The position numbers and the translations under genes were made by a program. The notes beneath the pieces are model-generated. The model had not been told where the DNA came from and did no database searches. It worked only from the letters and a program-made list of their open reading frames with translations. From an uncultured Mycoplasmatota bacterium (GTDB lineage Bacteria > Bacillota_I > Bacilli_A > RF39 > UBA660), in assembly GCA_900548695.1 (NCBI GenBank), contig URLC01000003.1:129247-193246 (forward strand): a stretch of DNA of 64,000 nt, read 5' to 3'. Positions 59,488-64,000 of this stretch are shown piece by piece (within the stretch, counting starts at the first letter, position 1; each line of letters starts with the position of its first letter).

Positions 59488-59516
59488 ATTATACCTTATT
59501 TTTAGTCTTTTGTCAA
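59488..59516 (-). promoter_or_regulatory. Consensus sigma-A promoter of the leader
   Basis: On the minus strand TTGACA (59511-59516), a 17-nt spacer and TATAAT (59488-59493) match the consensus at all twelve positions. It is the best promoter I found in the window, placed after the rimI terminator. Confidence 0.9.
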
Positions 59517-59578
59517 TTTTATTATTAACCATAATTTAATGATAATTAATATGAAATATTATTAGTTTTCAAATTATA

Positions 59579-59611
59579 ATAAAAAAAGAAAAGTTAGTTA
59601 CTTTTCTTTTT
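59579..59611 (-). terminator. Terminator of the tsaE-tsaB-rimI operon
   Basis: AAAAAGAAAAGT (59583-59594) pairs perfectly with 59600-59611 over 5 nt. A and T runs flank it. Between here and 59517 there is only AT-rich sequence. Confidence 0.8.
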
Positions 59612-59646
59612 GATGCTTTTATTCTATTAATCACTTATAACATATA

Positions 59647-60057
59647 TTATTTTTTTACTTTTCTTTCCATTAGAATTCCGTCTATTCCTTGATAATATCC
59701 TTTTCTAATAGCTTGTGCTTCAAAATTATATTTATGATACAAGTGAAGAGCTGGGATATTTGTCTTCTTTACTTCTAGTGTAATATTTTTATCCACAAGT
59801 TTAATCATTTTTTCTAATAGAAGAGATGCTTTTCCACAGTTTCTGTTGGAAATTGCTACTTCAATTTGATTAATTTCAGCTCGATCATAGATATCACTAT
59901 AATATAAATAACCGATTATCTGATTATTTTCTACTTCTAACAGATATTTTCCAAAAGGATTTACTTGTAATTCTTCGATTATTTTAGATTTTGTTAATAA
60001 ATATTGAGTATCACTTATATTTTTTAAATCGCTTGGTTGATTAATTAAGATTATCAT
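59647..60057 (-). CDS. rimI: RimI-type ribosomal protein N-acetyltransferase
   Basis: The 136-residue protein has a short GNAT fold with IGYLYYSDIYDRAEINQIEV and a somewhat degenerate acetyl-CoA loop (NRNCGKASLLL), then LEVKKTNIPALHLYHKYNF typical of RimI. RimI acetylates the N-terminal alanine of ribosomal protein bS18 in E. coli. Its usual neighbour is tsaB, and here it overlaps tsaB by 4 nt. The assignment rests partly on that context. Confidence 0.85.
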   Translation of the reverse strand: MIILINQPSDLKNISDTQYLLTKSKIIEELQVNPFGKYLLEVENNQIIGYLYYSDIYDRAEINQIEVAISNRNCGKASLLLEKMIKLVDKNITLEVKKTNIPALHLYHKYNFEAQAIRKGYYQGIDGILMERKVKK

Positions 60058-60686
60058 GATATTTTGCTTTCTTCTGCTTCTGTTAATTTTAAATATTCAG
60101 GATTAACTGCATGAGGATTTATTGCCTCTTTATCTTGATATTTTTCTACAATTTTTGCGATGTTAGGTTCATATTGTTCCACTGTTAGTGCAGTTATTTG
60201 CATTTTATCTTCTTCATTTGTGATTATTCTATATTTAGAAATAGCTGCTAATTTTTCTTGTAAATCGGTATATGTTAGATAACTTGGTTTTAAGATTTCA
60301 CTATCTTCTTCTTTAAATATGGCCGCATAACAATATCCTCTTCTGGCATCAATTACAGGTACTTTTACTTCGTTACCTTCACTAGATACAGCCATAGCTT
60401 CTAATGAAGTAATTGTTGTAATTGGGATATTTAAACTCCAAGCATATACTTTTGCGATAGTTATACCAATTCTAATTCCTGTGAAAGAACCTGGTCCATC
60501 TACCACAATAATTTTTTTTATATCATTTGGTGTTATTTTAGTTTCTTCAAACATTGAGACAATTTCTGGCAATGCTACCTCTGATAACTTATGTCCATAT
60601 TCTTTTTTAATTTCTTTTTTTATTACTCCATTTTCTACTATTCCTGTATATAAATAGCTTGATGAAGTATCTATATATAATATCAT
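60054..60686 (-). CDS. tsaB: tRNA threonylcarbamoyladenosine biosynthesis protein TsaB
   Basis: The 210-residue protein has the ASKHA fold start ILYIDTSSSYLYTGIV and the signature DGPGSFTGIRIGITIAK, with DARRGYCYAAIF in the second lobe. TsaB is a non-catalytic partner that scaffolds TsaD and TsaE in t6A37 formation. It overlaps tsaE by 4 nt upstream and rimI by 4 nt downstream (ATGA-type junctions). Confidence 0.95.
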   Translation of the reverse strand: MILYIDTSSSYLYTGIVENGVIKKEIKKEYGHKLSEVALPEIVSMFEETKITPNDIKKIIVVDGPGSFTGIRIGITIAKVYAWSLNIPITTITSLEAMAVSSEGNEVKVPVIDARRGYCYAAIFKEEDSEILKPSYLTYTDLQEKLAAISKYRIITNEEDKMQITALTVEQYEPNIAKIVEKYQDKEAINPHAVNPEYLKLTEAEESKIS

Positions 60687-61141
60687 ACAATCGCCTCACA
60701 AACTTCTTCATATTTTTGACCATGAGGTATTAATGTAATCGTACGTTTATCTTCAACCTCTGAAGAGTTTTTCATTTTTATATCTAATCTTTCTTCTGGT
60801 AAATAATCAGGAATCATATCTGCCCATTCAATGATAGTTACACCACCTCTAGTGTAGTATTCTTCTATTCCTAAATCATCAACTTTACCATCTAAGCGGT
60901 ATACATCCATATGGTATAAAGGTAATTCACCTGATGTATATTCTTTGATAATATTGAATGTTGGAGATGTGATTTCTTCTTCTACTTCCATAGCCTTGGC
61001 AAAACCTTTAGTAAACATTGTCTTTCCACTACCTAAATCACCTTGTAGGCAGATTACCATGTTTGGAAATTTCTCTGATTCTATGTTTTGTGCTAATTCG
61101 ATTGTTTCCTCTTCTGAGTATGTTGTAACTTTATAATCCAT
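60683..61141 (-). CDS. tsaE: tRNA threonylcarbamoyladenosine biosynthesis ATPase TsaE
   Basis: The 152-residue protein has Walker A LQGDLGSGKTMFTKG, then SPTFNIIKEY, LYHMDVYRL and the terminal VTIIEWADMIPDYLP. TsaE hydrolyses ATP to reset the TsaBD complex after each t6A cycle. It is the first gene of tsaE-tsaB-rimI. The length is normal. Confidence 0.95.
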   Translation of the reverse strand: MDYKVTTYSEEETIELAQNIESEKFPNMVICLQGDLGSGKTMFTKGFAKAMEVEEEITSPTFNIIKEYTSGELPLYHMDVYRLDGKVDDLGIEEYYTRGGVTIIEWADMIPDYLPEERLDIKMKNSSEVEDKRTITLIPHGQKYEEVCEAIV

Positions 61142-61167
61142 ATTTCTTCACCCAATTTTTATTATAC

Positions 61168-61193
61168 CAAAAAAAAAGAGTTATACAACTCTT
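61168..61193 (-). terminator. Terminator of the tldD-tldE operon
   Basis: AAGAGTT (61176-61182) pairs with AACTCTT (61187-61193) around ATAC, with a T9 tail on the minus strand. Confidence 0.85.
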
Positions 61194-61216
61194 AATCTTT
61201 AATTTTACTTTGCTTG

Positions 61217-62509
61217 TCACTCTTTTTCACTACTTGCTATAGAAATATTTTTTACCAAGATGCATGGGGATGCTACACTTTGTTTTAGAAAAGTTACCTT
61301 GTTTTCAATTTCTTCTATGTTAGATAACAATTCAAAAATTGTTGTAGTCATAATACTGGGCTCAAAACCACATTTAATGTTTCCGTCCTCAATAATAAAG
61401 CCAAAAATTTGTAGAGAAATATTTCCAGTATTTCGATTTATTGCTGTATTCATAGATCCCATACAATCTGTAATATAAATTCCACTGTCTAGTTTTTTGA
61501 TTATTTCATTTAAAGATTTATTACCTGGTTTGATATACATATTTCGAGTTGAAATATCACCATAACCATTTGCTGTAGTTTTTTTATTTTGTTCTTTTGC
61601 CTCTTTGATATTATATAAATATGTCTTTAAAATTCCATCTTTTATAATTTCTTTTTTATAAGTTTTTGTTCCTTCATCGTCAAAAATTGTTTCTCCTGGA
61701 TATGCTTTATTTTGTGGGTCTTCTATAATAGTTAGTTTTTCAGAAAATATTTTTTTGTTTAGTTTTCCTTCTAGACAAGACAGTTTTTGTCTAATGTTAC
61801 TAGCAGATAACATATCTATAAAGTTGGTTAAGATATTTTTCATAACAGCAGAATCTACTATAATATTATATTTTTTAGTTTGCAATTTTTCTTTTTTTGC
61901 TTGCTTTAATGCCATTTTTATATCTTGTATTAAGTTTTCTTTCATATTTAAATCAGTTTTATTCGTTTTTAGATATACTCTATCATAACTTGTAATATTA
62001 TCTTTTTCTTTTATGATGATTTCTGGTATAAATTCATATAAATGACAAGCTGTTTCTATATTTACACCATTACTATTTACTATACGCTTTTTTTCATACA
62101 TTTCTGAATAAGAAAGAGACAAACTATTTATTTCAGAATATTCCTTTCTTAGATCATCTAGTTGTTTTAGAGTCTTTAATTCCTTGCTGATATCAATTTG
62201 CTGGCTATCCATAATTTTATTATTATTTGTTTTATCCATTAAATAGTCGTCCTGATATTTACTGTCGGTATAAGTTGCTTTCATAATAAGAGTATCTAAT
62301 ATATTTTCATCTAAGTAGTCAGATGTTGCTTTTACAGTTTTACCATTATATTCAGCTTTCAGCTGATATTCTGTGTGATTTGATATCTCAAATGTATCCA
62401 ATTCTTTATTTATCAATTCAATTTGACCAATATTTGTAGTTGTTTCCACTATTTGAATATTTGTTATTCCTTTGGCTTTAGCTTTTTGAAAAAATACTTT
62501 ACTTGTCAT
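61217..62509 (-). CDS. TldE/PmbA-type subunit of the TldD-TldE metalloprotease
   Basis: The 430-residue protein is a modulator-of-DNA-gyrase family member without the metal-binding His-Glu motif. It has IFDDEGTKTYKKEIIKDGILKT-like text (IFDDEGTKTYKKEIIKDG) and the C-terminal DCMGSMNTAINRNTGNISLQ with the family G-x-x-N-x-x-T-G-x-x-S pattern. In E. coli TldE pairs with catalytic TldD to cleave peptides such as microcin B17 precursor and CcdA. Its ATG overlaps the tldD stop by one base (TAATG). Confidence 0.88.
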   Translation of the reverse strand: MTSKVFFQKAKAKGITNIQIVETTTNIGQIELINKELDTFEISNHTEYQLKAEYNGKTVKATSDYLDENILDTLIMKATYTDSKYQDDYLMDKTNNNKIMDSQQIDISKELKTLKQLDDLRKEYSEINSLSLSYSEMYEKKRIVNSNGVNIETACHLYEFIPEIIIKEKDNITSYDRVYLKTNKTDLNMKENLIQDIKMALKQAKKEKLQTKKYNIIVDSAVMKNILTNFIDMLSASNIRQKLSCLEGKLNKKIFSEKLTIIEDPQNKAYPGETIFDDEGTKTYKKEIIKDGILKTYLYNIKEAKEQNKKTTANGYGDISTRNMYIKPGNKSLNEIIKKLDSGIYITDCMGSMNTAINRNTGNISLQIFGFIIEDGNIKCGFEPSIMTTTIFELLSNIEEIENKVTFLKQSVASPCILVKNISIASSEKE

Positions 62510-63882
62510 TATTCTTTTCCTCCTACTAAAATCTTAGACACTTTAATGGTAGGTTGTCCTATGGTAACATAAATCATTCCACTTTTACTTCCACAGTATC
62601 CAGTGCTTAATTCTAAATCGGAAGATATCATCTCTACATTTTGCAATATATCTTTACTGTTTCCAATTAAAGTAATTCCTTTAATTCGTTTAGTTAATTT
62701 ACCATTTTCTATTAATCTAGCTGTCTCGACAGCAAAGTTGAAATCTCCTGTTGATGGATTTACTGTACCACCAGACATTCTTTCGCAATATACTCCTAAT
62801 TTTATGCTTTTGAGCATATCTTCAAATGTATCTGTTCCTGGTTTTAAATAAGTATTACTCATTCTAGACGTAGGAGCATAGTTATAGCTTTCTCTTCTTC
62901 CACAACCATTAGCTGTTATATTCATGCTATCTTCATGGAGTTTATCTACTAAGTAGGTTTTCAAAATACCATCTTCTATCAGAATATTTTTTTGAGTAGT
63001 AGTTCCTTCATCATCTATTAGGTTACTTCCCCAAGCATTAGAAATTGTTCCGTCATCTATTAGCGTAACTTTGCTTGAAGCCACTTTTTTACCTAAGTCT
63101 TCTGAAAATACAGATAATTTCGGTGCTACACTTGTTGCTTCTAGACCATGGCCACAGGCTTCGTGAAAGATAACGGCTCCAAATCCTGGTGCTATAATTA
63201 CCGGTAATTCCCCACCTTTAAAGTCTTCAGCAGTTAATTTTTCAATTGCTACTTTAGCGGCATTAATAGATTTAGTTTCTAAATCTTTTTTTAGAATTTC
63301 ATATCCTTTTGCTTGACCAAAATCAGTAAATTCAACTTCTTTTTTATCTTTATCTTCTGCAAACACTGAACATGTATAGCGCGTCACACTTTTTCTTGAT
63401 TTTATATATTTTCCATTAGAATTCGCTATTAAATATTCTTTATCATCTTCTAATATGCCTAATGAAACTTGAGAGATTTGATTTGATACTTTTCTTATTT
63501 TTTTATCCATATCTAATAAAAATTCTTTTTTCTTTTCGATTGGATAGCTATCATGAGGTATTTCTATGTCTGGATACTTTTCTTCTAAATTATTTAATAT
63601 TATATTTGGATTATCATTTTTTTCATTAATATTTTTTATTAGATTTTTAATCATCTTTATTAGATTCGTTTTTCGAATGTCATTTGTAGAAGTGTAGTAA
63701 TAATTATTACCTTTTATTAATCTGACACCAACTCCTTTAGTGGTATTACTCGAAATTGTATCTAACATAGAATTTAGTACTCTGTAATTGGTCGTTTTTC
63801 CATCTTCCTCATAAATTTCGGCAAAATCGGCACCTGTTGACATCGCTAAAGATAATAGTTTTTCATAATCTTTCTTTTCCAT
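62509..63882 (-). CDS. tldD: TldD-type metalloprotease subunit
   Basis: The 457-residue protein carries the catalytic motif VIFHEACGHGLEA (H-E-x3-H) around residue 240, then LIDDGTISNAWGSNLIDDEG and the C-terminal SGGTVNPSTGDFNFAVE and TGYCGSKSG pattern. TldD is the zinc-dependent half of the TldD-TldE protease that degrades unfolded peptides and matures some RiPPs; no RiPP precursor is apparent here. SD is AGGTGAT. It lies just downstream of the rRNA operon edge. Confidence 0.93.
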   Translation of the reverse strand: MEKKDYEKLLSLAMSTGADFAEIYEEDGKTTNYRVLNSMLDTISSNTTKGVGVRLIKGNNYYYTSTNDIRKTNLIKMIKNLIKNINEKNDNPNIILNNLEEKYPDIEIPHDSYPIEKKKEFLLDMDKKIRKVSNQISQVSLGILEDDKEYLIANSNGKYIKSRKSVTRYTCSVFAEDKDKKEVEFTDFGQAKGYEILKKDLETKSINAAKVAIEKLTAEDFKGGELPVIIAPGFGAVIFHEACGHGLEATSVAPKLSVFSEDLGKKVASSKVTLIDDGTISNAWGSNLIDDEGTTTQKNILIEDGILKTYLVDKLHEDSMNITANGCGRRESYNYAPTSRMSNTYLKPGTDTFEDMLKSIKLGVYCERMSGGTVNPSTGDFNFAVETARLIENGKLTKRIKGITLIGNSKDILQNVEMISSDLELSTGYCGSKSGMIYVTIGQPTIKVSKILVGGKE

Positions 63883-63930
63883 ATCATCACCTGTTACTAG
63901 TATAACACAAAATATTTATTTATTAAGAAT

Positions 63931-63958
63931 AAAAGATATACCATACTGTATATCTTTT
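63931..63958 (-). terminator. Hairpin downstream of the 5S rRNA gene
   Basis: AAAAGATATAC (63931-63941) pairs perfectly with 63948-63958 over 6 nt. It probably ends the rRNA operon that enters from the right, with a U-rich but imperfect tail. Confidence 0.55.
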
Positions 63959-63978
63959 CTTAAACAAAAAAAAAAATT

Positions 63979-64000
63979 CTTGGCAACTTCCTATTTTCGC
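63979..64000 (-). rRNA. 3' end of a 5S rRNA gene (partial, continues beyond the window)
   Basis: Read on the minus strand the last bases are GCGAAAATAGGAAGTTGCC followed by AAG. They match the conserved 3' strand of Bacillota 5S rRNA (G-A-G-A-x-U-A-G-G-A-x-x-x-x-G-C-C-A-A-G). A T-run follows at once. Only about 22 nt are visible, so the boundary is approximate, but it places an rRNA operon immediately to the right. Confidence 0.7.

Noticed and set aside
59262..59516. T-box riboswitch or tmRNA in the gene-free stretch before the M20 gene
   Set aside because: No T-box consensus (AGGGTGGNACC) or specifier stem is present, and no tRNA-like ends or tag ORF typical of tmRNA.

Overview
This 64-kb window comes from a low-GC Gram-positive bacterium that most likely lives anaerobically. 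The Gram-positive signs are lipoteichoic acid synthase, an LCP wall-polymer ligase, a sortase with its substrate, PASTA proteins, GatCAB, and strong GGAGG ribosome binding sites. The anaerobic signs are a superoxide reductase, a rubredoxin-tailed flavoprotein, FucO and a flavodoxin. TGA is used as a stop (for example at 13284-13286 and 43175-43177), so the code is standard and not the Mycoplasma code. The lineage looks like an uncultured, possibly gut-associated, Bacilli/Erysipelotrichia-like group, but that is inference. Most genes lie on the minus strand, running away from an rRNA operon whose 5S 3' end appears at the right edge (63979-64000). I saw no transposase, prophage, CRISPR array or tRNA gene.

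Layout. 1-11027 (minus) is a surface-polysaccharide cluster: a truncated GT-C-like membrane protein, an acyltransferase, a repeat-rich GH25 muramidase, four GT2 glycosyltransferases, a fusion of a Wzy-like membrane half with a GT4 half, GtrA and DUF2304. 11199-19479 holds cell-envelope genes: a kinase-less PASTA protein (+), a large glucosaminidase with Ig-like repeats (-), and an LCP protein with a C-terminal PASTA domain (+). 19513-20901 is a compact oxidative-stress operon (Spx/ArsC-like protein, superoxide reductase, flavin reductase-rubredoxin). 20985-27161 contains LTA synthase and partner, a YihY protein, and a solute-binding-domain/GGDEF protein whose GGDEF site is degenerate. 27216-38735 is largely housekeeping (gatCAB, ligA, pcrA) with small membrane and zinc-ribbon proteins and two tandem nucleotidyltransferases. 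38826-42117 is a thioester-adhesin/sortase operon. 42255-52297 is mixed: phosphoesterases, an ABC importer, nitroreductase, DUF362, flavodoxin and a DUF975-CmpB fusion. 52401-56207 is an ALDH/FIST/FucO operon. 56318-63882 holds tsaD, a GNAT gene and M20 peptidase gene behind an unusual leader, rimI-tsaB-tsaE, and tldE-tldD.

How the genes work together. The left third builds, ligates and remodels surface polymers. TsaB, TsaD and TsaE cover three proteins of the t6A tRNA-modification pathway. The redox operon plausibly passes electrons from NAD(P)H through flavin and rubredoxin to superoxide reductase.

The most interesting stretch is 59262-59516. A consensus promoter (TTGACA, 17 nt, TATAAT) drives a leader with an arginine-rich 20-codon ORF, two mutually exclusive hairpins and a strong intrinsic terminator. 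The terminator ends only about 34 nt before an ArgE/DapE-type peptidase gene. This has the architecture of a peptide-controlled attenuator that I do not recognise. Other points of note are the FIST protein between FucO and an aldehyde dehydrogenase, the thioester adhesin paired with a sortase whose usual catalytic arginine appears to be glutamine, and the polymerase-glycosyltransferase fusion.
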